Source of the DNA: Mycobacterium sp. Root135
GTDB lineage: Bacteria > Actinomycetota > Actinomycetes > Mycobacteriales > Mycobacteriaceae
NCBI RefSeq assembly: GCF_001426545.1
Contig: NZ_LMEZ01000005.1
Coordinates: forward strand, 342,903 to 406,902
Length of the DNA: 64,000 nucleotides
Direction of reading: 5' to 3'
Under the pieces are notes generated by a model. It made no database searches, was not told where the DNA came from, and saw only the letters and a list, made by a program, of their open reading frames with translations. A program made the translations under genes and the position numbers. Shown here piece by piece: positions 26,626 to 35,008 of this stretch. Position 1 is the first letter of the stretch, and each line of letters begins with the position of its first letter.

Positions 26626-27927
26626 ATGTCCGACCCGGATACCCATCTCCGCCCCGACACCACTGACCGCGAAGCGTTCGTGCAGTCGGCTCATCGCTTC
26701 CTCGCCATGCACGCTGAGACGAAGCGCGCCAACGGGTCCGCTTGGGGCACGGGCAGCGACAGCGTGTCCTACTTCGCCGCGGGATCCGCCGAGGAAGAAC
26801 ACGACGTGGTGCAAGCGGCCCGCCGGTGGCAAGCGCTGCGGTACGCACATGGATGGGGTTGGCTCACCGGTCCTCGCCAGTACGGCGGGCAAGAACTGTC
26901 GGTCGCGTTCCAGTTGCTCTACCAGCAGGCCGAGGACCAGTACGACGTCCCCGACACCAGCCAAGTGTCGGTCGTCGGCTTGGGCATGGTGGGACCCACG
27001 GTGCTCGCACATGGGCAAGCCATCCTCAAGGACCGTCTGCTGCCCGCCATGTACGGCGGTGAGTCAGTCGCATGCCAATTGTTCAGCGAACCGGCGGCAG
27101 GTTCGGATCTGGCTGGCGTACAGGCTCGCGCAGTGCGCGACGGTGACGGTTGGCTGTTGAATGGTCAAAAGGTCTGGACGTCGGCGGCCCAACACGCAGA
27201 CGTCGGCGAGGTGTTGTGCCGCACCGACCTCAGCGCGCCAAAGCACAAGGGGCTCACGGTCTTCATGGTCGATATGAAGGCCGAAGGCGTCGAGATCCGT
27301 CCCCTGCGGCAAATGACAGGCGGATGCGAATTCAACGAGGTCTTTCTCACCGACGTACGGGTTCCGGATTCAGCTCGGCTGGGCGAGGTCAACGGTGGCT
27401 GGAAGGTCGCCTTGACGACGCTGACGGCCGAACGCGACGTGGTCGCCGGCGTCGACTCGCCCGAAGTTGCGCGGGCACTTACCCCTGAGCACCTCTCCGC
27501 ACTGATGCGCGCGACCTACACCTGGGACGACCGCGCGTTGCGTCGGCAACTTGCCGCACTGCTGGCCGAGGCGAGAGCTGTCGAAAGCCTCAACTCGATG
27601 GCCGCGCGCAAGATCGAGGCAGGCCAATCCGTCGGTGCGGAACGCTCAGTGGCAAAGCTGATCCATGCTCGCAACATCACTCGCGCGTCGCATTTCGTTG
27701 CCGAGGTACTCGGCCCGCGCATCATTGCCGACAACGGCCAGTGGGGAACCTACGCGTGGTCTGAGTTGCTTCTTGCCTCACCTGCGCTACGAATCCTCGG
27801 CGGCACGGAGGAAATCATGAAGAACATCCTCGGCGAGCAAGTTCTCGGCTTGCCGAAGGAACCCTTGGCTTCCGCGTCCACCACCGCACCATCGGCCTCC
27901 GCCACGACCGAATTGGCCCACTCGTGA
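26626..27927 (+). CDS. Acyl-CoA dehydrogenase
   Basis: This 433-residue dehydrogenase has the flavin loop LFSEPAAGSDLAGVQ, LNGQKVWTSAAQ and C-terminal ILGGTEEIMKNILGEQVLGL. The Glu/Asp arrangement is of the FadE type seen in steroid clusters. Ala/Ser/Thr-rich residues after about 410 form a flexible tail. The start ATG at 26626 has AAAGGA upstream. The next dehydrogenase overlaps it by GTGA, so the two probably form a heteromeric FadE. Confidence 0.88.
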   Translation: MSDPDTHLRPDTTDREAFVQSAHRFLAMHAETKRANGSAWGTGSDSVSYFAAGSAEEEHDVVQAARRWQALRYAHGWGWLTGPRQYGGQELSVAFQLLYQQAEDQYDVPDTSQVSVVGLGMVGPTVLAHGQAILKDRLLPAMYGGESVACQLFSEPAAGSDLAGVQARAVRDGDGWLLNGQKVWTSAAQHADVGEVLCRTDLSAPKHKGLTVFMVDMKAEGVEIRPLRQMTGGCEFNEVFLTDVRVPDSARLGEVNGGWKVALTTLTAERDVVAGVDSPEVARALTPEHLSALMRATYTWDDRALRRQLAALLAEARAVESLNSMAARKIEAGQSVGAERSVAKLIHARNITRASHFVAEVLGPRIIADNGQWGTYAWSELLLASPALRILGGTEEIMKNILGEQVLGLPKEPLASASTTAPSASATTELAHS

Positions 27928-29033
27928 ACGCCTCCCAGACCGAGTTGGACGAACTGCGTTCAGCGATCCGCAAGTTCCTGCAGACGCGCCTGCCCGAGGC
28001 CGCGTTACCCGGCATCGCCGACGGCAAGCCGCTCGAGAACGACCTGTGGTCTGATTTGAACACGTCGTTGGGCCTTCACAGCCTGGCCATCCCGGAACGA
28101 TTCGGAGGCGACGGCGCCGATCTTGTCGTCATGTCGGTCGTCTTCGAGGAGCTCGGCCGCGCGGTAGCTCCGGTGCCGTACTTCTCCAGCTTCGTCGCCA
28201 TCCATGCACTGCTGCTGTCCGGCGACGAGGAACACAGTCAGCGGTTGCTAACGCGAGTCGCCGCTGGCGAGGGCCGGCCCACCATCGCCATCGCAGAACG
28301 CGACGGATCTTGGGACGCGGCGACCATCAGCACTCGGGCCACTTCAGCCGACGATGGAACGTGGACGTTAACCGGGAAGAAGACCTGGGTTCTCGACGCC
28401 AGCGGTGCTGACGTCATCCTCGTACTGGCTCGCACCACGGCTGGCCCCACGCTGTTCAACGTCAGACCAGATGCCTCTGGCACCGCGGTCGAACCCATGC
28501 GCGTGATCGATGAGACCCGGCCGCTGTTCACACTCGAGCTGCAGGACACCCCGGCCGAGTTGGTGGGGCGCGAGGGAGGGGGCGGGCACTTACTGGCGCG
28601 GTTGCTTGACGTCACCGTGTTGGCGCTGTGCGCCGAGCAAGTCGGCATCGCGCAGCGATGCCTGGACATCAGCGTGGAATATGCGAAGACACGCACCCAG
28701 TTCGGCCGGCCCATCGGCAGCTTCCAAGCCGTCAAGCACCTCTGCGCTGAGATGCTCGCCCACGTCGAGATGGCGCGCGCGGCAACCGAAGACGCCATCC
28801 ACGAAGCGGAGAGCGGACAGGATACTGCGGCGGTAGCTGCGGCGGCCGCCCACGTGACGTGCTCGGCAGCGGCGATGTTCGCCGCCAAGGAGATGATCCA
28901 GGTCCTCGGCGGAATTGGGTTCACCTGGGACCATCCAGCACACGTGTACTTCCGCCGAGCAGCATCATCGCAGCTGCTGCTCGGCGGACCCGCCGTCAGC
29001 CACGAACGCTTGTTGGAACGGATGGGTATCTAG
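27924..29033 (+). CDS. Acyl-CoA dehydrogenase, probable partner subunit
   Basis: This 369-residue dehydrogenase starts at GTG 27924, overlapping the previous stop. It has a weak flavin loop (AIAERDGSWDAA in place of TEPxAGSD), a strong C-terminal domain YAKTRTQFGRPIGSFQAVKHL and QVLGGIGFTWDHPAHVYFRRA. The missing TEP/GSD loop and lack of an EGT motif suggest the less active subunit of a heterodimer with the enzyme encoded at 26626. Confidence 0.85.
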   Translation: MNASQTELDELRSAIRKFLQTRLPEAALPGIADGKPLENDLWSDLNTSLGLHSLAIPERFGGDGADLVVMSVVFEELGRAVAPVPYFSSFVAIHALLLSGDEEHSQRLLTRVAAGEGRPTIAIAERDGSWDAATISTRATSADDGTWTLTGKKTWVLDASGADVILVLARTTAGPTLFNVRPDASGTAVEPMRVIDETRPLFTLELQDTPAELVGREGGGGHLLARLLDVTVLALCAEQVGIAQRCLDISVEYAKTRTQFGRPIGSFQAVKHLCAEMLAHVEMARAATEDAIHEAESGQDTAAVAAAAAHVTCSAAAMFAAKEMIQVLGGIGFTWDHPAHVYFRRAASSQLLLGGPAVSHERLLERMGI

Positions 29034-29042
29034 GCAAACGCC

Positions 29043-30146
29043 TCAGCTAAAGCAGTCGGCTGCCAGGTTGGCGATGTTGATGATTCGATTCATGCCGGCA
29101 CGGGACTGTTCGTAACCCGAGGCCGGGTAGCCGTTGGTGAGGAAGGCGAACGACAGGCCCGTTTCCGGATCGGCGAACCCGATCTGGCAGGGAGCGCCTC
29201 CGTGGCCAAACGTCGCCGGGCTACACGCGGTGGGCAGAAAGCCTCGCGAGAGTCCATCGTCGCCTGCCACCAATACGAACAGTGCGACATTGCCGGGCAC
29301 GCTGCGGGTGCCGCCACGCTCCCCGGTCACGGGCTTGTCCACCCGAACGCGAAGTGCGTCCTCGACGACCTCTCGCCTCCACAGCGGCGAGCTCATGAGG
29401 GCCTGGTACCAGCCCGCGAGATCTGCAGCTGTCGCGACCATGGAGTGACTGGGCTCGCCGGCTGCCAAGATCTCTGGCTGCGCGAGATACCACGGACCCC
29501 ACGGGTTGATCTCGTCGCTCCCACCACCGCCAACGCGGACAAACGGTGCTACGTCGGTCTGGCGATCTACCGGCGGTCCGATCTCGATGCTTGGCAACCC
29601 GAGAGGACCGGCCAGCTCCTCGGCTAGGTACTGGGAGATTGGCCGGCCCGTAAGCCGATGACACAGCTCGCCGATGACCCACGCCGCGGACGTCAAGTGA
29701 AACTGAAGCTCCGTGCCCGGCGGAGATGTCAGCCGCCACTTGCCAAAGGCTGCCAACCGCTCCTCGCGGTGCAGCATGGCCGGATACTTGAGAGGCGCCA
29801 GAGGAAAGCCCCCGACGTGCGTGACCACTTGCTCCACGGTCACCGCGTCCTTGCCGTTGCTGGCGAACTCAGGAATGTAGGACGCCACTGTTCGACTGAT
29901 GTCGAGAGCACCGTCGGACATGAGCTTCCACAGCACGCCGGCCACGATCGGCCGACCGGCAGACTGCAGGACGTAACGCGTTGAAGGGGTGGCGTCCCCG
30001 AAGGTCTCGAACGCATGGAGTCGCCCGCCCACCTGCAACGCCAGTTGAGCTGAGGGCAGCGTCCCTGATTCGACTTCGAGACGTACCCGTTCGACTACCA
30101 ATGCCACTCGTCGCGGGTCCGGGACGAACGGGGGGTGCTCTGTCAC
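29043..30146 (-). CDS. Serine beta-lactamase-like / EstB-type family protein with altered SxxK
   Basis: This 367-residue protein of the class C beta-lactamase/esterase fold has Ser62 in VLQSAGRPIVAG. The conserved Lys three residues on is Arg65. The Tyr motif region reads FHLTSAAWVIGELCHRLTG, with no Tyr-x-Asn, and a late GHGGAPC is present. The family contains esterases, lactonases and penicillin-binding-like proteins. With Lys and Tyr replaced, hydrolase activity is uncertain. The start is GTG at 30146 with GAAAGGG upstream. It diverges from the TetR gene, with an operator between. Confidence 0.75.
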   Translation of the reverse strand: MTEHPPFVPDPRRVALVVERVRLEVESGTLPSAQLALQVGGRLHAFETFGDATPSTRYVLQSAGRPIVAGVLWKLMSDGALDISRTVASYIPEFASNGKDAVTVEQVVTHVGGFPLAPLKYPAMLHREERLAAFGKWRLTSPPGTELQFHLTSAAWVIGELCHRLTGRPISQYLAEELAGPLGLPSIEIGPPVDRQTDVAPFVRVGGGGSDEINPWGPWYLAQPEILAAGEPSHSMVATAADLAGWYQALMSSPLWRREVVEDALRVRVDKPVTGERGGTRSVPGNVALFVLVAGDDGLSRGFLPTACSPATFGHGGAPCQIGFADPETGLSFAFLTNGYPASGYEQSRAGMNRIINIANLAADCFS

Positions 30147-30205
30147 ATAAGCCCTTTCATAGAATTTCCTGTCACAGACCGCCAACGCGGGAGCGCATAA
30201 GCCTG

Positions 30206-30221
30206 CCCTTACGCGTATGGT
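30206..30221. promoter_or_regulatory. Operator variant ahead of the TetR gene (CCCTTACGCGTATGGT)
   Basis: The core TTACGCGTA(T) and right arm TATGGT match the motif; the left arm is weak. It lies 37 bp upstream of the GTG start of the regulator, suggesting autoregulation, and 59 bp from the divergent serine hydrolase-like gene. Confidence 0.55.
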
Positions 30222-30258
30222 CGTTTCACAAGCTGATCTGCGATATTTCGGAGGAAGA

Positions 30259-30933
30259 GTGGCCAAGCAACGCCCCGCCGTGGAACGTGCGCCCTTGACG
30301 CGGGAACTCATCGCGGGTGTGGCCGCCGACCTGATCCAGGCAGAAGGCATCGAAGCACTCACCATGCGGACGGTCGCCAAGACCCTTGGGGTATCTGCGA
30401 TGGCGCTCTACCACCACGTCGACGACAAGGACGAGATCATTCGACTCGTCGGCGACGACATCCTGGCCCACATCGAGTTGCCCGACCCAGAGTCCGGGGA
30501 TTGGCGAGAACTGCTCACTTCCGTCGTCTACGAATCCCATGAGGCGTTTCTGAGCGTGCCGGGGATGGCGGCGATCATGCTTACCCGAACGTTGCTGCCG
30601 AACGCGCGCGAGTTGCTCTTCTTCTGCATTCGCCAGTTCGAACGTGCCGGTCTCAGTCCCCAGGACGCGAAGCTCGCTTACGCCGGGCTGCATCAACTGA
30701 GTATCGGGCGGCTGATGGTCGAAACCAGCTCCAACTTCGACGTTCACACTCATGTCAGTGCCGACGACGCACTCGTCAAGTACATGAACGTTCTGCACGC
30801 TCGAAAGTCCTTCGACGAGGCCCTTGCCGGGCTGCTTGACCATTACGACCCTTCCGTGGCACCTCGCCTTCGGGCCAAGACCCGACGCACACCCGCCGCG
30901 CCACGCAAGGCCGCCGCGAAGCGCTCCCGATAA
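30259..30933 (+). CDS. TetR-family transcriptional regulator, candidate regulator of the island
   Basis: This 224-residue regulator has an N-terminal TetR helix-turn-helix (about residues 36-55: TMRTVAKTLGVSAMALYHHV) and a C-terminal TetR_C-type ligand domain. A basic Ala/Lys/Arg tail ends the protein. I prefer GTG at 30259, with GGAGG four to five bases upstream, over the ATG at 30217. The latter would put the operator on the start codon. It is the only DNA-binding regulator seen in the 42-kb island, sits near its middle and has an operator on either side (30206, 30937). It is probably a repressor released by a pathway acid or CoA ester; this is inference. Confidence 0.85.
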   Translation: MAKQRPAVERAPLTRELIAGVAADLIQAEGIEALTMRTVAKTLGVSAMALYHHVDDKDEIIRLVGDDILAHIELPDPESGDWRELLTSVVYESHEAFLSVPGMAAIMLTRTLLPNARELLFFCIRQFERAGLSPQDAKLAYAGLHQLSIGRLMVETSSNFDVHTHVSADDALVKYMNVLHARKSFDEALAGLLDHYDPSVAPRLRAKTRRTPAAPRKAAAKRSR

Positions 30934-30936
30934 GAA

Positions 30937-30952
30937 ACTATACACGTATAGT
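30937..30952. promoter_or_regulatory. Operator palindrome, ACTATACACGTATAGT
   Basis: This near-perfect copy begins four bases after the TetR stop codon and 21 bp before the ferredoxin start at 30974. The symmetry extends one base on each side. Confidence 0.85.
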
Positions 30953-30973
30953 TCCTCCTGTTAGCATGGTCAC

Positions 30974-31168
30974 ATGCGCATGGTGATCGACCTCGAATTG
31001 TGTGTGGGACATGGCCGCTGCTACGCGGAGGCGCCCGACGCAATCGACGCCGACGACGAAGGTCGAGCCGTCGCGTTGCTCGTCGACATCCCTGATTCCT
31101 TGCGCGGCGCCGTGCACATGGCGGCCGAATGCTGCCCTGAACAAGCCATTCGGGTAGACGAGCACTAA
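30974..31168 (+). CDS. [3Fe-4S] ferredoxin, P450 redox partner
   Basis: This 64-residue ferredoxin has Cys10, Cys16 and Cys53/Cys54-Pro. The CVGHGRC spacing (C-x5-C) with a C-terminal CP motif is typical of the single-cluster [3Fe-4S] ferredoxins that feed actinobacterial P450s. The P450 gene starts 70 bp downstream in the same orientation. No ferredoxin reductase is encoded in the window. Confidence 0.9.
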   Translation: MRMVIDLELCVGHGRCYAEAPDAIDADDEGRAVALLVDIPDSLRGAVHMAAECCPEQAIRVDEH

Positions 31169-31238
31169 ACCCCGCCCCGGCGCGTCATGGTCCACACCGG
31201 ACGGCGCGCGATAGGTCCACGCCAAATGAAAGGCCAAC

Positions 31239-32474
31239 ATGCGCACCGACGTGCACGAAATCGGCATGGCTGAGATGGATTCAGCGATGCGTGCTGCGAT
31301 TCTCTACGAGGCCAATCCAGCCTTCGGCGTCGACGATCCTCGCGAGATTTGGAGCAGGCTGCTGCACGAGCATCCGGTCATTCGTTGGGAGATGGGGGTT
31401 GGCTTCTTTCGCGCCGACGACATCACCGCGGCGGGTCGCCACCCCGAGGTGATCTCCGTGAACCCCTACACCGGGTTGTCCATGGGAATGGGCTCGCGAG
31501 ACCAGTTGATCCCGCTGCATCTGACCGGCGACACCCACGTGCGCTACCGCAAACTGATCACGCCCCTGCTGACCGCGAAACGGATGGAACCGGGCGCAGA
31601 CGCGGTACGCGAACTCACTGACGAACTGATCGACGGATTCATCGCCGAGGGCCGTGTCGACCTCTTCGAAGAGGTGTGCAACCCGCTGCCCACCAAGGTA
31701 TTCCTCCGAATCTTTGGCCTTCCGCAGGAGGATCGCGAGGCCCTGATCGGGTTCAAGGACGACATCCTCGGCGCCACGGGCGACACCCTGGAAGCACGCG
31801 AAGCGGCAGGAATGGCAGCCGGAGACCGGTTGCGTGAGCACCTGTCGAAGCGGCTGGCGGAACGTAAGAATGGTCCACTCGGCGACGATTTGATCAGCCA
31901 GTTCCTGACTTTCGAGCTCGACGGTCACAAGCTCACCGACGACGAAATCGTGAACCTGATGCACATGTTCACGATTGCCGGGCTCGATACTGTCACCTCA
32001 TCACTCTCGGTTCAGTTCGCGTGGTTGGCTGCCCACCCGGAAGAGCGCGACCGCCTGGTGGCCAATCCGGCCTCGTGGCCGACGGCCGTCGAGGAACTGA
32101 TGCGAACCGAATCGCCTGTTCCCCAAGGTGGCTTGCGCTGGGCTGCTGAGGATTTGGAGATCAACGGCGTGGAGGTCAAGAAGGGCCACATGATCTTCTT
32201 GGGATGGGCGAGTGCCAACGTCGACCCCTCCGTCTTCGCCGATCCGATGACCGTGGATCTGACGCGTAAACCGAACCGTCACATGTCCTTCGCCGTTGGA
32301 CTGCATCGATGCCTCGGTTCGCACCTTGCTCGGATGGAGATGGTTGCCGTACTCCAGCGTTTCCACGAACGCATCCCTCAGTACTCCATCGCCGACGGGG
32401 AGCGCGTCATCTACCGCACCCTTCCTGGCATTCGACAGGCTGGATCCATACCCATCACCTTCCCCGCCGGGTAG
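31239..32474 (+). CDS. Cytochrome P450
   Basis: This 411-residue soluble bacterial P450 has the I-helix AGLDT at 247-251, ExxR at Glu286-Arg289 and the haem loop FAVGLHRCLGSH with axial Cys358. It should hydroxylate a hydrophobic substrate using the adjacent ferredoxin. AAAGG lies upstream of the ATG. In this island it is a likely entry step, creating the alcohol that the GMC and aldehyde dehydrogenases oxidise. The CYP family cannot be assigned without alignment. Confidence 0.93.
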   Translation: MRTDVHEIGMAEMDSAMRAAILYEANPAFGVDDPREIWSRLLHEHPVIRWEMGVGFFRADDITAAGRHPEVISVNPYTGLSMGMGSRDQLIPLHLTGDTHVRYRKLITPLLTAKRMEPGADAVRELTDELIDGFIAEGRVDLFEEVCNPLPTKVFLRIFGLPQEDREALIGFKDDILGATGDTLEAREAAGMAAGDRLREHLSKRLAERKNGPLGDDLISQFLTFELDGHKLTDDEIVNLMHMFTIAGLDTVTSSLSVQFAWLAAHPEERDRLVANPASWPTAVEELMRTESPVPQGGLRWAAEDLEINGVEVKKGHMIFLGWASANVDPSVFADPMTVDLTRKPNRHMSFAVGLHRCLGSHLARMEMVAVLQRFHERIPQYSIADGERVIYRTLPGIRQAGSIPITFPAG

Positions 32475-32503
32475 TCGCCGTTCGGGCAGGGCGCGGTGCC
32501 ACC

Positions 32504-34117
32504 TCACTGCGCTTGCCGGGCGGCCTCCCGCAGCTTTGACTTGAGCACCTTTCCGGCCGCGGTCCGCGGAAATTCGCCGAGGTATGCCCGAACCTCCTCG
32601 GGCCACTTGTACTTCGCCAACCCCAGCATCGCAAGGTGTTCACGCACCTGGGTCAAGTGGGGAGTGTCGAATCCTGGGGCAGGTCGCACGAAGGCACACC
32701 CGTGTTCCCCCGTGCGAACGTTCGGGGCGGCCACGACCACCACCTCGTCCACCTCCGGCATCGCGGCCAACGCGAGCTCCACCTCAGCGGCACTCACATT
32801 GAGACCCGACCGAATGATGATGTCCTTGAGGCGGTCAGAGACAGTGATATACCCACCGTCGTCGAGCGTGCCGAGATCTCCTGTGCGATACCAGCCGTCG
32901 TCAAAGGCCTCGACGTTCAGCATTGGATCGAGGTACCCACTGAACAGGTCGGGACCTCGGGTGAGGATCTCGCCGGTGCCCTCACTGTGATGCCGACCGT
33001 TCTGATCACGGATCCGGACCTGCACGCCGGAGCACAGGCGACCATCGGTGCTCGCACGCAAGGACACTGGGTCCGACGGAACGCCCAGACTGATGCTGGG
33101 GTGTTCGGTGCAGCCGTATCCCTTCAACGCCGTCACCCCTACGGCATCGGCGCGTTCGATGAGGTCTGACGGCACGCTCGCACCACCCAGCGCGGCCACC
33201 CCGATCAGCCGATGGTGCTCTGCCCCGCATCGACCGTTGTCGAGCAAGTCGCGGAGGAACAGCGGCGCTCCGGTACCCGCAGACACGGCGTGGGTCTGCA
33301 TGAGTGTCAGCACATCATGGGGATCCCAGTAGTCCATCAGGTGCACGTCCTCGCCGATGAGCGGTGGCACCAGGAGCGACGTCAACATCCCGGTGACGTG
33401 GCTGACCGGCGACGTGCTCAGGACCGGCCGCCGCCTCGCAGCCATCAACGGCGCCATGTGCAATCGAACTTCGGCGCACAGGGCCCGGTGGCTAAGCAGC
33501 ACTCCCTTGGGTTCCGCCGTGCTACCAGACGTCCAGCCGATGACCGCCGGCATCGCAGAATCTTGCCGTGCGGGCGGCCTTTCGTCGTCATAGTCGGCGA
33601 GATTCTCGAGGGTAGTGGCCCGTGCCGTCGCGGCGCCGCCCCCCACACTGACGACGCGTTCGAGCGTCGTCGATCCAGCGAGGAGATCGTCAACCAGTCC
33701 CCCGTTGACGACCTTGGCGGGCATGAAGAGCACTCGGGCTCTCGAGGTCTGGACGACGTAGCGCAACTCTGATCGACCCATCGCGTGACCGATGGGCACC
33801 AGGATCGCGCCCAGGTGCACCAATCCATAGAACACCGCGGCGGCTGGTAGCCCATTCGCAAGCTGAAACGCCACGGGGTCACCAGCTTTGACGCCAAGGC
33901 GGCTCAGTCCGGCGGCCACTCGCCTGCCCCACGCTGCCACGTGTCCCATAGGCATCGCTAGGTCGCCGGAGCGAGTATGTGCGACGAAGGTTCGACGGCG
34001 CGATTCGTGAAGAGCGTTGCCAAGGAGTTCAGCCAGCCCCTCGTCGGTCCACCACCCTGCGCCGCGATAGCGAAGGCGCAGATCGTCGTTGGGCTCGACA
34101 GTATGGAACGACGTCAT
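32504..34117 (-). CDS. Acyl-CoA synthetase (AMP-forming, cyclohexenecarboxylate-CoA ligase-like)
   Basis: This 537-residue ANL ligase has ATP loop GWTSGSTAEPKGVLLSH, YGCTEHPS, the YRTGDLGTLDDGG hinge and FPRTAAGKVLKSKLRE with the catalytic Lys. The TEHPS form and ISDRLKD region recall cyclic-acid ligases. It resembles the ligase at 36028-37665 more than the FadD at 11809, which points to duplication. The start is ATG 34117, 21 bp from the operator at 34139. It is convergent with the P450 gene. Confidence 0.88.
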   Translation of the reverse strand: MTSFHTVEPNDDLRLRYRGAGWWTDEGLAELLGNALHESRRRTFVAHTRSGDLAMPMGHVAAWGRRVAAGLSRLGVKAGDPVAFQLANGLPAAAVFYGLVHLGAILVPIGHAMGRSELRYVVQTSRARVLFMPAKVVNGGLVDDLLAGSTTLERVVSVGGGAATARATTLENLADYDDERPPARQDSAMPAVIGWTSGSTAEPKGVLLSHRALCAEVRLHMAPLMAARRRPVLSTSPVSHVTGMLTSLLVPPLIGEDVHLMDYWDPHDVLTLMQTHAVSAGTGAPLFLRDLLDNGRCGAEHHRLIGVAALGGASVPSDLIERADAVGVTALKGYGCTEHPSISLGVPSDPVSLRASTDGRLCSGVQVRIRDQNGRHHSEGTGEILTRGPDLFSGYLDPMLNVEAFDDGWYRTGDLGTLDDGGYITVSDRLKDIIIRSGLNVSAAEVELALAAMPEVDEVVVVAAPNVRTGEHGCAFVRPAPGFDTPHLTQVREHLAMLGLAKYKWPEEVRAYLGEFPRTAAGKVLKSKLREAARQAQ

Positions 34118-34138
34118 TCAACACTCCAGCCGAAAGGT

Positions 34139-34154
34139 GGTATACACGTAAAGT
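34139..34154. promoter_or_regulatory. Operator palindrome, GGTATACACGTAAAGT
   Basis: It sits between the divergent ligase (start 34117) and the enoyl-CoA hydratase (start 34197). The right arm TAAAGT fits a -10 for the hydratase. Confidence 0.7.
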
Positions 34155-34196
34155 CACGCACCAGCCTACTGGCCCGATGCTTCAGGAGCTCGCCTC

Positions 34197-35000
34197 ATGT
34201 CTTCTTTCGACGTTGCCCGCTATGACCTGCCCGCCGAAATCAAAGTCGAGGCAGACGGACCCATTCGGCTGGTAACCCTGAACCGCCCCGCAGACTTGAA
34301 CGGCGCGAATCGGGCAATGCACCAGGGCCTCGCACGGCTCTGGCCACTCCTCGGAGAGGATGACGGCGCCCGGGTCGTCATCCTGACCGGCAGTGGCAAG
34401 GCCTTTTGTGCCGGTGGCGATTTCGACTACATGCAGGAGAACCTCGACGACGAGGTGCTGCGAACCGAGACGATGAGAGAAGGCCAGTCCATCATCGAGG
34501 GCATGCTGGGTTGTCCGCTGCCCATCATTGCAGCCGTCAACGGGCCAGCGGTCGGTCTCGGGTGCAGCCTGGCGGTGCTGTCGGACATCGTGCTCATCGC
34601 CGAAGACGCCTTTCTCGCCGACCCCCACTTGCGGATGGGCCTGGTCCCCGGAGATGGCGGCATGGCGTGGCCGATGCTGACAGGCCTCTCGCGCGCCAAG
34701 GAGCACTTGTTCCTGGGTTCGCGAATCTCCGCGGAAGCGGCGGTAGGAATGGGGCTGGCCAGCCGCACGGTACCGACGGGGAGCTTGAGTGACGAGGCAT
34801 ATGCCCTTGCAGCGCGTCTCGCCCAAATCCCCGCCGCGGCACTGCAGTCAACCAAGTTGGCGCTCAATTCCTACCTGAGTCAGCAACTCGACCATGCCTT
34901 CACGACAGCACTGTCGGGTGAATTGGCGAGCATGCACTCAGCTGAGCACCGCGCAGCAGTCACGGCAGTTCGATCGAAGGCAGCGGCGAACACCCGCTGA
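34197..35000 (+). CDS. Enoyl-CoA hydratase/isomerase (crotonase family)
   Basis: This 267-residue crotonase-fold protein has TGSGKAFCAGGDFDYM and NGPAVGLGCSLAVLSDI forming the oxyanion hole. The pocket stretch LRMGLVPGDGG has Asp where many hydratases carry the second Glu. It is a single-gene rightward unit between two ligase/kinase units and converges with the APH-type gene (8-bp gap). Confidence 0.88.
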   Translation: MSSFDVARYDLPAEIKVEADGPIRLVTLNRPADLNGANRAMHQGLARLWPLLGEDDGARVVILTGSGKAFCAGGDFDYMQENLDDEVLRTETMREGQSIIEGMLGCPLPIIAAVNGPAVGLGCSLAVLSDIVLIAEDAFLADPHLRMGLVPGDGGMAWPMLTGLSRAKEHLFLGSRISAEAAVGMGLASRTVPTGSLSDEAYALAARLAQIPAAALQSTKLALNSYLSQQLDHAFTTALSGELASMHSAEHRAAVTAVRSKAAANTR

Positions 35001-35008
35001 CTCTCGCG

